From the NCBI RefSeq assembly GCF_008933115.1, contig NZ_WBVO01000011.1, positions 44,483 to 108,482 of the forward strand: a DNA stretch of 64,000 nucleotides. The letters run 5' to 3'. Source of the DNA: Phaeocystidibacter luteus. Its GTDB lineage: Bacteria > Bacteroidota > Bacteroidia > Flavobacteriales > Schleiferiaceae. The position numbers and the translations under genes are program-made. Under the pieces are notes generated by a model. That model ran no database searches, had not been told where the DNA came from, and worked only from the letters and a program-made list of their open reading frames with translations. Shown piece after piece: positions 51,912 to 60,718 of the stretch (position 1 is its first letter; each line of letters opens with the position of its first letter).

Positions 51912-54320
51912 TTATTGGGTGAGTAGCACGCGCTGCTCACCCTTTTTTGTGCGCACAATGTAAGCTCCATTAGCCGAATTGCGGATGTCTACTCGCATTT
52001 GGTTCCAACCGGTTTGTTGCTTCCATTCTCCACGGTACACCGTGTTTCCTGCTAAATCAACAATCTCCAATGGAGTTTCCTCGTATCCCAAAGCATACTG
52101 CTCCACAATGATTTCACCACTGCTAGGGTTCGGGTAAACGCGTAAATCACCACTCTTCGGGGCGTTGTCTTCCAATCCGATGTCCTCCGGAGCATTCGCA
52201 AATACATAGTCACCCGGAATGATTTCCGTGAGCGTAACATAGCCGAAAGCATTCGTAGAAGAGCCCATGGTGTTTTTCGTGAAGTGCGGGTACAATTGCC
52301 AGTCGTAACGCGCATCCGGACGCCACATTACGACCAAACTGTCTTCGGTTACACCAACAAGGTCGTCATCCAATGCTCCACTAGACGGACGACCATCGTA
52401 AAAGATGCGCATTTCCGCGTCAAAGTCTCCCGACCATTGGCCACGAATGCTCCAAAAGCGACCTCGAGAGGTGTTGACCATTGGAGAGCGTTGCTCAGGC
52501 CCAGCCCAATGGTGAGCCACATACACATAATGTGAATCTGTCGAATTGTTGACCGTTAGTCGCGCCTTAGCAGCATCGAGGTTATAAATATTGAATCCGT
52601 TTCCAGAAACATAATCGTAGGTGGTTCCAGCCAAATAGTCTTCTCCTTCGTTTACAGTTACATAATCTGGATTGAAGGGAATGTTGGCAATGGCGAAAAC
52701 CTCTGATGGTTGCTGCACTTGTATGGCAACCGAGTGTGTTTGTGACCCTTTGTGGAAGGTGAAATTGAGACGAGCATCTGCGAGGTATGTACTCCGCGCC
52801 TTCCTGTTTTGTGATACGCCAATTATGGCTTCGTATCCTTGGCCAACTGGCTTGATACTCACGCTATCTATGCTCACGGCCACTTGTCCAGCAACAGTTA
52901 CCCAGTCCGAAAAGAAGTTTGCTAAGCTCACACCAGATTCAGTTGTCAGCCATTGCTCGAATTGCGCTGTGGTCACATTCTCATGTGCGTGGTTTGTGAA
53001 GATGGACGAAACGGTATAGTTGTAAAGTGAATCGCCAAGGTATCCTCTCAAATTGTGACCTATCCAAGCGCCTTTGTTGTAAACGTGCATGCCATAGGTT
53101 GTCCCGTGATCTACCCCGTTGAGTGCAATGTAGCCACCGTCTTGCGCGTGAGCATAGTTCAATACTTGTAGTTGATTGCCTCGAACGGAGCGCATGTATC
53201 TGTCTCTGTCGTAAACAGACTCTTCATACAAGTGGGAACTGAACTCTGCCATGCCCTCGTTAATCCACATGTCTTCAGCCTTGGCACATGTGATAAGGTT
53301 ACCCCACCAATGGTGCGCAAGCTCATGTGCGATGATGTCTTCTCCCATCGAAGTCCCATTGGCCAGGCTAACCGGGAGGTGAATGCTTGTAGAATGCTCC
53401 ATCGCTCCTTGCGTGGTCATAGCATAGCCTACCTTATCCCAGATGTAATCGCCAAAGTGCATTTCAAAAGCGCCAAGAATTCCTTGAAGGCGGGCAAATG
53501 AGGCTTTTACGTTATTGGTATCCTGTGGACGAGCGAGCAGGAGTGAAGGAATAGTTCCATTGTTGATGTTTAGTGTGTCGCGAAGCTCAGCGTAGTTCGA
53601 AATGGCAACACTTACGAGATATGCGGGCAAAGGGTCAGTGCAATTCCACTGTTGAAGTACCGTATCACCGCCCAGAGTGGTCATGCTCGTTCTGATCCCA
53701 TTCGCATAGGCCTTACGCGGAAGACGCGTCTTTATGTCGAACGAATATGTACTGTGCTCCACAAAATTGTCGAATGCCGGAAATAGTGAACGACCATAGG
53801 AATGCGGGTTTACACCAAAGCCAACTCCTAAGTTGAAGAAGTATGGCGAGTTGTGATGCCACCCACCCCAGCCACTTGGATCAGCCGGACCAGAGCCCGA
53901 ATACCAGATCTCCACGAGCGCCAATCCGTTGACTGTCCAGGTGGAAGGCAAGTTCGTAAGCGTTCTAAAATCCCCAGAAGTTCCGACGTTAACGGAAGAC
54001 TGATTCACATGGGCAGAATCGATCGTGTATCCGTCAAGTTCAAATCGGAATACGCCGGTGGCGTGGAGCTTGCGAACATTCAAGCTGGCTTTTGCAACTA
54101 TATTATTTGAAGGGAGGTCCGTGAAGTCGTACTCGAGATGGGTATGCTCAATATCAAACGTATCGCTTAGGGCAGTATGATCTTTATTGGGAACAGCGGC
54201 GGGTGCCATGGCATTCTTGAAATGAGCACAGCTGCCATCTGGAGCCATATAAACTGCTCTTTGCGCGAATGACAAGGTAGACGCGATAGTGAGCGTAAGT
54301 ATGAATACGAGTTTCTGCAT
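51912..54320 (-). CDS. Secreted M1-family metallopeptidase with T9SS sorting domain
   Basis: The 802-residue protein has a signal peptide (MQKLVFILTLTIASTLSFA), an M1 aminopeptidase-like region and a C-terminal T9SS sorting domain (VYPNPSSGEIIVEQYAL onward, from about 725). The gluzincin site HELAH at 332-336 and Glu355 (NEGMAEF) follow the HExxH-x18-E rule of M1. The substrate-recognition motif GAMEN reads GAMEH at 305-309, so the final asparagine is replaced. It is probably an extracellular aminopeptidase-like enzyme. Its end overlaps the valS terminator. Confidence 0.88.
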   Translation of the reverse strand: MQKLVFILTLTIASTLSFAQRAVYMAPDGSCAHFKNAMAPAAVPNKDHTALSDTFDIEHTHLEYDFTDLPSNNIVAKASLNVRKLHATGVFRFELDGYTIDSAHVNQSSVNVGTSGDFRTLTNLPSTWTVNGLALVEIWYSGSGPADPSGWGGWHHNSPYFFNLGVGFGVNPHSYGRSLFPAFDNFVEHSTYSFDIKTRLPRKAYANGIRTSMTTLGGDTVLQQWNCTDPLPAYLVSVAISNYAELRDTLNINNGTIPSLLLARPQDTNNVKASFARLQGILGAFEMHFGDYIWDKVGYAMTTQGAMEHSTSIHLPVSLANGTSMGEDIIAHELAHHWWGNLITCAKAEDMWINEGMAEFSSHLYEESVYDRDRYMRSVRGNQLQVLNYAHAQDGGYIALNGVDHGTTYGMHVYNKGAWIGHNLRGYLGDSLYNYTVSSIFTNHAHENVTTAQFEQWLTTESGVSLANFFSDWVTVAGQVAVSIDSVSIKPVGQGYEAIIGVSQNRKARSTYLADARLNFTFHKGSQTHSVAIQVQQPSEVFAIANIPFNPDYVTVNEGEDYLAGTTYDYVSGNGFNIYNLDAAKARLTVNNSTDSHYVYVAHHWAGPEQRSPMVNTSRGRFWSIRGQWSGDFDAEMRIFYDGRPSSGALDDDLVGVTEDSLVVMWRPDARYDWQLYPHFTKNTMGSSTNAFGYVTLTEIIPGDYVFANAPEDIGLEDNAPKSGDLRVYPNPSSGEIIVEQYALGYEETPLEIVDLAGNTVYRGEWKQQTGWNQMRVDIRNSANGAYIVRTKKGEQRVLLTQ
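51917..51948 (+). terminator. Terminator of valS, located inside the end of the M1 peptidase gene
   Basis: GGGTGAGTAGC and GCTGCTCACCC form an 11-bp stem (one wobble) around ACGC and are followed by TTTTTT. The same bases encode the last residues (KKGEQRVLLTQ) of the convergent peptidase on the other strand. Confidence 0.85.
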
Positions 54321-54346
54321 TGGACTAATTTAGAAAACGACGGCGA

Positions 54347-55111
54347 CTATCCGTTTGTTCTGCGCTGCCTAACTGCTTCCCACAAAATGATGCCGCTTGC
54401 CACGCTCACATTAAGTGAACCGATGTTTCCCATCATAGGGATGGCTGCTCGGTGCTTGCACAGTTTCATGACGGCTGGAGAAATACCATCTTCCTCAGAG
54501 CCCATGACAATCGCCATAGGCTGATTGAAGTTCACGTCGTAAAGTTGGCCATCCGTTTTTTCGGTGCATGCAACCGATTCTAGGCCAGAGTCATGAAGCA
54601 AGTGCAACGCATCTTGAAGGTTCTTCACCCGGCATACTGGCACGCGCAGCAATGCTCCGGCACTGCTCTTCACGGCATCTTCGTGCATTGGAGCAGAGTG
54701 CTTTTCGGGAATCACGATGGCCTGAACACCTGCGCATTCGGCGCTTCTCGCAATTGCTCCTACGTTTCTCACGTCGGTCAGTCGATCGAGAAGAAGCAGA
54801 AGTGGAGTTTCTCCGCGTTCCCAGATGGAAGGAAGAATATCTTCAATATTGCCGAAAGGAACCGCACTGACATATGCGATTACGCCTTGGTGATTTTTTC
54901 GTGTGAGCTTGTTGAGCTTGTCGAGCGGAACGTGTTTGAATGGCAATCCTCGTTCCTTGATGTACGGCCAGAGCTCTTGGAATACACCTCCGCGAGCACC
55001 TTTTTGAACGTAAATTCGATCTATTTCGAGACCTTCCTCAATTGCCTCAATTACAGGTCTAATACCATAAATAAGGCGGGGCTGTTTGTCTGAGTTGTTG
55101 GTCTCGTTCAT
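54347..55111 (-). CDS. rlmB: 23S rRNA 2'-O-methyltransferase of the SpoU/RlmB type
   Basis: The ATG at 55111 (MNETNNSDKQPRLIYGIRPV) is taken as the start, giving 254 residues of usual family length. It carries SpoU motifs: LLLLDRLTDVRNVGAIARSAE near residue 110, VMGSEEDGISPAV and GNIGSLNVSVASGI near the end, forming the SAM-binding trefoil knot. RlmB methylates 23S rRNA at G2251. The start overlaps the 3' end of the upstream GWxTD gene by 53 bases. Confidence 0.88.
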   Translation of the reverse strand: MNETNNSDKQPRLIYGIRPVIEAIEEGLEIDRIYVQKGARGGVFQELWPYIKERGLPFKHVPLDKLNKLTRKNHQGVIAYVSAVPFGNIEDILPSIWERGETPLLLLLDRLTDVRNVGAIARSAECAGVQAIVIPEKHSAPMHEDAVKSSAGALLRVPVCRVKNLQDALHLLHDSGLESVACTEKTDGQLYDVNFNQPMAIVMGSEEDGISPAVMKLCKHRAAIPMMGNIGSLNVSVASGIILWEAVRQRRTNG

Positions 55112-56411
55112 CTTGAGCTCTTTTGATGTCTTCAATGTCATAAATCCGACCATGCCTCCACGCTTCAATAGCAATGCCCCAGCCGTATCTGTATTCGGCT
55201 TTACGGCGGAGTTGGAAGTCGTTGTCGGTGAAAGGATTAATCATCCTATCGAAGACAAAGGTATAGTTCAATGAGCTAGCTTCTTCACCGTAGACCCAAG
55301 TTTCGGTGTCCTGCGTGCGATAAATCTGCGATGGAGGTCCGTAAACGATGTACAGAACACCTCTGTCGGTTCGCCAACCTTGCTTAAAGCTCGAGAAGAA
55401 GATGTTCGCAGCCTCAACTCTTTCATAGAATTCTTCCACCTGATCTCGGGCTCTTTCTTCCGTGCCGGCATGGCGAATCCAAAATTGGTCGATCGCAATT
55501 TTTGCAATGTCGTCCGATTTCAAATCCATGCCTTCATACTCCAAATTTGAAGTAAGGTAGCGCATAGGTCCAATGAGGTGAACCTTTTTGGTGACCAGCG
55601 GGTAATTGGAATAATAATGAAAGAGCGTAAAGCCCTCGTTCGTCGTTGGGTCGGTCTGGAAATGATAGAAGCCCGGTTTATCTACCTCGAACCAGCCGTC
55701 GTTCGACACGGCGAAAGTACTATCCGCCCTAAAGTTGAACGATTTCGGCTCGCCTTTTACAAACGGTGGTAAGGCTAAGTCGAATTCTCTGTCGTAATAC
55801 CGAACATGCAAACGCTCTAAATCCTGATTACTCTTGATTCTATAGCGCTTGTTGAGTTCAATGTGGTCGGAGAAAACCACGTTCTCATTTTCGTCTAGCA
55901 CCAAGAAATTCTGTCGGTTCAATGGATCACTTCTCTGAAGTAGGCGTATTTCATCAAAATACAACTTGCGATTTCTATCGTGGAAGCGAATAAGCAATAC
56001 ATAGAATTCGTTTTGCATTACACCAGGGATGGTAACGGGTAGCGATCCCGTAATCATCTTGTGCGAAAGCACTTCTTGAGAGTCAACTATTGTGACATGA
56101 GCTGTATCGATTAGTGTGCTCTTCTCAAATGTCTCATACACAAAAACGGATACGTCTACATGCGCTCCAAACGGTTGGTCGCCGCTTCTCCGGATATACA
56201 GCATTTCATCAGAAGAAAATGCGAAGTGTATGGTAGACTCATAGTTGTTCTCGTGGAAGATTCGAATCTTGGGACGGACCATCAGTCCGTTTTTCTGATA
56301 GACGTGCGAGAGGTCAATAGCGCGAAGTCCGCTTCTCGTGGCGCACGAGGAGAGCAGAACTACCGAGGTAAGTAGGAATATGAGTTTTGACTTAATTCTC
56401 ATCTTCTTCAT
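55059..56411 (-). CDS. GWxTD-domain lipoprotein
   Basis: The 450-residue lipoprotein (lipobox LLSSC) ends with the defining motif as FKQGWRTDRGVLYIVYGPPSQ near residue 358. This is the GWxTD domain seen in many Bacteroidota and linked to the cell envelope without a proven biochemical role. The N-terminal half is beta-rich. The gene overlaps rmuC at its 5' end by 20 bases and rlmB at its 3' end by 53 bases, so all four minus-strand genes 54347-58434 look like one operon. Confidence 0.85.
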   Translation of the reverse strand: MKKMRIKSKLIFLLTSVVLLSSCATRSGLRAIDLSHVYQKNGLMVRPKIRIFHENNYESTIHFAFSSDEMLYIRRSGDQPFGAHVDVSVFVYETFEKSTLIDTAHVTIVDSQEVLSHKMITGSLPVTIPGVMQNEFYVLLIRFHDRNRKLYFDEIRLLQRSDPLNRQNFLVLDENENVVFSDHIELNKRYRIKSNQDLERLHVRYYDREFDLALPPFVKGEPKSFNFRADSTFAVSNDGWFEVDKPGFYHFQTDPTTNEGFTLFHYYSNYPLVTKKVHLIGPMRYLTSNLEYEGMDLKSDDIAKIAIDQFWIRHAGTEERARDQVEEFYERVEAANIFFSSFKQGWRTDRGVLYIVYGPPSQIYRTQDTETWVYGEEASSLNYTFVFDRMINPFTDNDFQLRRKAEYRYGWGIAIEAWRHGRIYDIEDIKRAQDERDQQLRQTAPPYLWY

Positions 56412-57708
56412 CTTGGTCTATCAACTTCGTTGAGAGTCGTTTTGTTGTTTGAAGACCTAATTTACGCATGTTTTCGGCTCGAGTGACCAGGTTGCCTCGA
56501 CCTGACGAAAGCTTGTTGAAAGCAAGGTCGTACGTCTTTCGAGCAGTTTCCATTTGATTGCCAAGCTTTTCAAGGTCATTTACAAAACCGACGAACTTGT
56601 CGTAAAGTTTTGCGCCCTCCTCGGCAATTTCTTCAATGTTTCGGTTTCGCTTCTCTTGTCGCCAAATGGAAGCAACCGTTCGAAGTGTGGCCAAGAGGGT
56701 AGTAGCACTTACAATTACAATGTTCTTTTCGAGTGCCTTTTCATAGAGTGAGCTATCGTTCTGCAATGCGGCGTTGAAGGCTCCTTCAATGGGGATGAAG
56801 AGCAATACGTAATCCGGACTTTGCTCGCCGTGCAGTTTCTGGTATTCCTTTTTAGATAGTCCGTCGAGATGCGCGTGTACAGAAACCAAGTGTTCCTTGA
56901 TCGCTCGGCTTCGAGCTTCGTCATCTTCAGCAGCCACAAATTTTTCATAGGCAACGAGAGATACCTTCGAATCGATGATGACGTACTTCTCGTCGGGAAG
57001 GTGAACAACTACATCGGGTTGAAGTCGACGTCCATCGGAAGTCGAGTGGCTTTCTTGCGTTTCAAACTCCCGGCCTTCTGTAAGTCCTGATGCTTCGAGT
57101 AGTCGTTTTAGCACGATTTCGCCCCAGTTTCCTTGTTTCTTCACATCGCCCTTTAACGCCCGTGTGAGGTTGTTGGCTTCTTCTTGCAGAGATTGATTTT
57201 GCTCTACAAGTTTCTTGATCTCCGAACTGAGTTCTGATCTCTCCTTCAGACCTTTCTCATACGTGTCCTGTACCTTCTTCTCAAAATTCTGGAGTTTCTC
57301 TTGAAGTGGAGATAGGATGGAGGACATTTGCTCTTTGCTGTTGCTTTGGAACGATTCCGTGTTTTTTTGAAGAATCTCGGAAGCTGTCAATTTGAACTGC
57401 TTGTAGAATTCGTCGCGGAGCTTGTCCATTTCGGTGCTATGATCCTCAATCCTCCTGTTGAGATCGACCTTCTCCTGTTGATATGCGGATATCTTTCCCG
57501 TCAACTCACGAATTTCGACTTGAAGCTTATCGATTTCGAATTTGAGCGCTTTGTTTTCTTCTACCTCTCGGTTGTAGAGGTCTTTATTCACGCCATTGTC
57601 TGTTGATTCTGGAACAGACTTCTTTCCTAGTCGAAAGCCGAACCACACACCTAGCAGGGCGGTGGCTATTATTGATACGATGAAGAGTAAGACAACGCTG
57701 GTGTCCAT
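56392..57708 (-). CDS. rmuC: DNA recombination protein RmuC family
   Basis: The ATG at 57708 (MDTSVVLLFIVSIIATALLG) is chosen over a GTG at 57717. The 438-residue protein has a membrane anchor at the N-terminus, then a long coiled coil (about 40-190). The nuclease-like RmuC core follows: KKQGNWGEIVLKRLLEASGL, YVIIDSKVSLVAYEKFV and LLFIPIEGAFNAAL. RmuC limits recombination between inverted repeats. The end overlaps the GWxTD gene and the start is 9 bases from the ung stop. Confidence 0.92.
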   Translation of the reverse strand: MDTSVVLLFIVSIIATALLGVWFGFRLGKKSVPESTDNGVNKDLYNREVEENKALKFEIDKLQVEIRELTGKISAYQQEKVDLNRRIEDHSTEMDKLRDEFYKQFKLTASEILQKNTESFQSNSKEQMSSILSPLQEKLQNFEKKVQDTYEKGLKERSELSSEIKKLVEQNQSLQEEANNLTRALKGDVKKQGNWGEIVLKRLLEASGLTEGREFETQESHSTSDGRRLQPDVVVHLPDEKYVIIDSKVSLVAYEKFVAAEDDEARSRAIKEHLVSVHAHLDGLSKKEYQKLHGEQSPDYVLLFIPIEGAFNAALQNDSSLYEKALEKNIVIVSATTLLATLRTVASIWRQEKRNRNIEEIAEEGAKLYDKFVGFVNDLEKLGNQMETARKTYDLAFNKLSSGRGNLVTRAENMRKLGLQTTKRLSTKLIDQDEEDEN

Positions 57709-57717
57709 TCTATGCAC

Positions 57718-58434
57718 TTATAGATTTGAGAATAGGTTGGGCTGACTTTTGGCACACCATACAATGGGTGTTTTGCCCGAGTTGACAAGGTACGTATTCG
57801 CTTCCACGAAATGGTAGCATCCAAAGAAACCTTTGTGCGCTGAGAGGGGAGAAGGGTGGGGAGCCTTTAGAATCAGATTCTTGGAAGCATCGAGTAGATT
57901 GGCTTTCTCTTCGGCGTGTTTTCCCCAAAGCATAAATACAACCCCTCCTTGTCGAGATATAATTTGAAGAATGGCATCTGTAAATGCTTGCCATCCCAAC
58001 TTCGAATGGCTGGCTGGTCTGCCTTCTTCCACGGTTAAACTTGTGTTGAGCAAGAACACACCTTGACTCGCCCAGTTTTCCAGATTGCCAGTTTGAGGGC
58101 ATTCGGAATCTGTGCTAGTTTCAATTTCCTTGTAGATATTTCTGAGGGAAGGGGGGACTTTGACACCTACGGGAACCGAAAAAGACAACCCGTGTGCTTG
58201 TCCAGCTCCATGGTATGGGTCCTGACCAACAATCACCACTTTGACTTCTGATGGAAGGGAAAGCTCGAGCGCTTTGAACACGTCCGGTTTAGGCGGAAAT
58301 ACCACCTCTGAGCTGTAGGCTTCATCCACCTTATCGAACAAAACTGAGATTTGATTGTCAGATAGTTGTGTAAGGATGGCATCCAGCCAACGTTTTGGAA
58401 CGTAAGTACGTATAGATTGGGTAACAGAACTCAT
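57718..58434 (-). CDS. ung: Uracil-DNA glycosylase
   Basis: UDG excises uracil from DNA in base-excision repair. The 238-residue protein has the water-activating loop GQDPYHG (Asp72) and the C-terminal APHPSPLSAHKGFFG with the catalytic histidine, plus GVFLLNTSLTV and VVFMLWGKHA. Length and motifs are those of family 1. It opens a four-gene minus-strand run towards rlmB and is divergent from the small lipoprotein gene at 58523. Confidence 0.95.
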   Translation of the reverse strand: MSSVTQSIRTYVPKRWLDAILTQLSDNQISVLFDKVDEAYSSEVVFPPKPDVFKALELSLPSEVKVVIVGQDPYHGAGQAHGLSFSVPVGVKVPPSLRNIYKEIETSTDSECPQTGNLENWASQGVFLLNTSLTVEEGRPASHSKLGWQAFTDAILQIISRQGGVVFMLWGKHAEEKANLLDASKNLILKAPHPSPLSAHKGFFGCYHFVEANTYLVNSGKTPIVWCAKSQPNLFSNL

Positions 58435-58482
58435 GAAAGTGTGGCGTAGGAAATTACTGGGGCAACCTTACGCGATTTTAGC

Positions 58483-58490
58483 TACATTTG
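58483..58490 (+). promoter_or_regulatory. Putative -7 promoter box
   Basis: TACATTTG matches TAnnTTTG and lies 32 bases before the start of the small lipoprotein gene. No clear upstream element is seen. Confidence 0.45.
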
Positions 58491-58522
58491 TCGTTACTAC
58501 AAAGAACTAAAAAAGCACCGCA

Positions 58523-58648
58523 ATGAAGCGAGTTACATTAGTATTGATTGCCGTAGTTGGATTATTAGTAGCCTCATGTGGGGCTCACGAACCTTGCCCG
58601 GCGTTCCAGGGTGACGCAGGTCAGCCGGACGTTGAACAGCAGGTTTAA
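58523..58648 (+). CDS. 41-residue lipoprotein
   Basis: The small frame begins MKRVTLVLIAVVGLLVASC, a complete lipoprotein signal peptide with Cys19. It is followed by only 22 residues (GAHEPCPAFQGDAGQPDVEQ and two more). Its stop overlaps the next ATG as TAATG, so it is translated with the bacilliredoxin gene. The promoter box upstream and the clear lipobox support it being real in spite of its size. The function is unknown. Confidence 0.6.
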   Translation: MKRVTLVLIAVVGLLVASCGAHEPCPAFQGDAGQPDVEQQV

Positions 58649-58986
58649 TGAAGGGAGTACTTCCGCTTACATCGGTAGAAGAGTTAGATAAATTGGACGC
58701 CCACTCAAATGAAGGAGAGGGTGTTCTCATTTATAAACACAGCACTCGTTGTTTCATTTCTACCATGGCCGAGCGAAGGTTAAAAGATTGGGATACAGGC
58801 GTTTTGCCAATTTATTATCTCGATTTGCTTCGCTACCGCGATGTGTCCAACGAAGTTTCCCGTCGCTATGGCATTCAGCATCAGTCTCCCCAATTACTTT
58901 GGATAAAAGGAGGCAAATGCGTTGAACACACTTCACACCATGGAGTGAGTTCTGAAGAAATTATGGATTGGATGAGTCATGCGTAA
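58648..58986 (+). CDS. Monothiol bacilliredoxin family protein (YtxJ/BrxC-like)
   Basis: The 112-residue protein matches the YtxJ family: EGVLIYKHSTRCFISTMAERR, shortened as YKHSTRCFISTM, has a single cysteine (Cys35) where thioredoxins have a CxxC. Other members reduce bacillithiol-mixed disulfides on proteins. The rest follows the thioredoxin fold (PIYYLDLLRYRDVSNEV, then SPQLLWIKGGKCVEH). It overlaps the next gene by 8 bases. Confidence 0.8.
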   Translation: MKGVLPLTSVEELDKLDAHSNEGEGVLIYKHSTRCFISTMAERRLKDWDTGVLPIYYLDLLRYRDVSNEVSRRYGIQHQSPQLLWIKGGKCVEHTSHHGVSSEEIMDWMSHA

Positions 58987-59752
58987 ACTCTTCGCAACTG
59001 TAGGATTGTTAGCTTCCTTCGGCGTGTTTGGTCAGAACGACACCGACGCCGACTGGAAGAGAACTGTTTACAGCGAAGAATTTACCATAGGCGTTGTCCT
59101 CCACACAGGTTCACCTTGGCCTGGTTTCAATTTTAGACGATTGCATTGGACCGACGGTTTCACCAAATGGGGATATGAAATCGATTACACCGCATATCGT
59201 CATCCCAGAGAAATTAAATATCCCGCTCAAAGCATTTTAGGGTCTTCCCGTAGTTTCACCTATGGCAAGATCAACGACTTCTTTGCTTTTCGCACCGGCT
59301 ATGGTCGCGAGAGGGTGCTTTACGATAAGCAGGACCGCGGAACACTGTCTATTTCACTCCAAACTTATGGCGGAGTGGCATGGGGAATGTTGAAACCGGT
59401 CTACGTAGATGTAGTGAGATTTACACCTGACGGAAATAGGATTGAAGGATCGGAACGATATGACCCTGAGATTCACGACAACGCGATGATCAGTGGACAA
59501 GAGCCATTTTTTACGGGCTTCTCAGAACTTCAAATTCGTCCAGGTGTTTACACTAAGATCGGATTGAGTTTCGACTACAACTTTTTGGATGAGAAGATTA
59601 CGGCCATGGAAGTGGGCACCATATTCGACTATTACCCGAATTGGTTTGGGTTGTACGAATCGAATGGAGTACCAGTCATGGCCAGGGTAGATAATCCATC
59701 TCTTTGGTGGCAGATCTACATCAGTTTCAATTTTGGTAATAAGTGGTATTGA
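58979..59752 (+). CDS. Outer-membrane beta-barrel-like hypothetical protein
   Basis: The 257-residue protein has a signal peptide (MRKLFATVGLLASFGVFG), alternating amphipathic strands and an aromatic C-terminal end (IYISFNFGNKWY), as in small outer-membrane barrels. No known family is recognised. It is translated together with the bacilliredoxin gene and sits 3 bases before lipA, so it may share a transcript with them. Confidence 0.6.
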   Translation: MRKLFATVGLLASFGVFGQNDTDADWKRTVYSEEFTIGVVLHTGSPWPGFNFRRLHWTDGFTKWGYEIDYTAYRHPREIKYPAQSILGSSRSFTYGKINDFFAFRTGYGRERVLYDKQDRGTLSISLQTYGGVAWGMLKPVYVDVVRFTPDGNRIEGSERYDPEIHDNAMISGQEPFFTGFSELQIRPGVYTKIGLSFDYNFLDEKITAMEVGTIFDYYPNWFGLYESNGVPVMARVDNPSLWWQIYISFNFGNKWY

Positions 59753-59755
59753 TAG

Positions 59756-60637
59756 ATGAGCACGGTTGCTGAGAATACAGAAAAGAAGACCACCACGAAG
59801 GGCAAGCCGAAATGGCTTCGCGTTAAACTTCCAACAGGAGGAAATTACAAGAGCGTTCGCAAGCTTGTAGATAATTACAACCTACATACCATTTGTGAGA
59901 GTGGGCATTGTCCAAACATGGGCGAATGTTGGGGTGCTGGAACAGCGACATTTATGATTGCTGGAAATACCTGTACACGTTCTTGCGGATTCTGTAATGT
60001 CGCTACGGGGCGTCCCGATTCTATTGACTGGGATGAGCCAGAACGCGTTGCACGGAGTGTGCGATTGATGAAGGTGAAGCATTGTGTGCTTACTTCGGTG
60101 GATCGTGACGACCTTGCAGATGGTGGATCTATTCTATGGGCTGAAACGGTAAAAGCCGTTCGCCGTATGAGTCCTGGAACGACAATGGAGACTCTTATTC
60201 CAGACTTTCAGGGAATCAAAAGAAATATTGATAGAATCGTTGAAGCCAATCCGGAGATTGTTTCACACAACATGGAAACGGTTAAACGACTCACTCGTAA
60301 AGTTCGAATTCAAGCGAAGTACGACAGAAGTCTTGAGGTTTTACGCTACTTGAAGGAGCGTGGAATCCACAGAACAAAGTCGGGAATCATGCTCGGATTG
60401 GGTGAAACGGAAGAGGAAGTAATTGAGGCCATGCGCGACTTGAGAGAAGCGAATGTGGATATTATTACACTTGGACAATACTTACAGCCAACCCCTAAGC
60501 ACCTTCCTGTCGTTAACTTTATTGAACCAGAACAGTTCGACAAGTACAAAGAGATAGGATTGGAAATGGGATTCAGATATGTGGAAAGTGGTCCGCTTGT
60601 GCGCTCATCTTACCACGCTGAAAAACATCTTGTGTGA
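59756..60637 (+). CDS. lipA: Lipoyl synthase
   Basis: LipA inserts two sulfur atoms into octanoyl groups to make lipoyl cofactors. The 293-residue protein has the two [4Fe-4S] cluster motifs: Cys47, Cys52 and Cys58 in [13 protein letters not shown], the auxiliary cluster, and Cys73, Cys77 and Cys80 in [12 protein letters not shown], the radical-SAM cluster. The C-terminal serine of the RSSY motif, which binds the auxiliary cluster, is present ([10 protein letters not shown]). The length is usual. Confidence 0.95.
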   Translation: MSTVAENTEKKTTTKGKPKWLRVKLPTGGNYKSVRKLVDNYNLHTICESGHCPNMGECWGAGTATFMIAGNTCTRSCGFCNVATGRPDSIDWDEPERVARSVRLMKVKHCVLTSVDRDDLADGGSILWAETVKAVRRMSPGTTMETLIPDFQGIKRNIDRIVEANPEIVSHNMETVKRLTRKVRIQAKYDRSLEVLRYLKERGIHRTKSGIMLGLGETEEEVIEAMRDLREANVDIITLGQYLQPTPKHLPVVNFIEPEQFDKYKEIGLEMGFRYVESGPLVRSSYHAEKHLV

Positions 60638-60718
60638 AACCGCTGTTAACTTTTGGCTAACGCAACACACATTTTAACTATTTTTAACGCCTCAGAATCG
60701 CGATAACAAGATTTGTCT

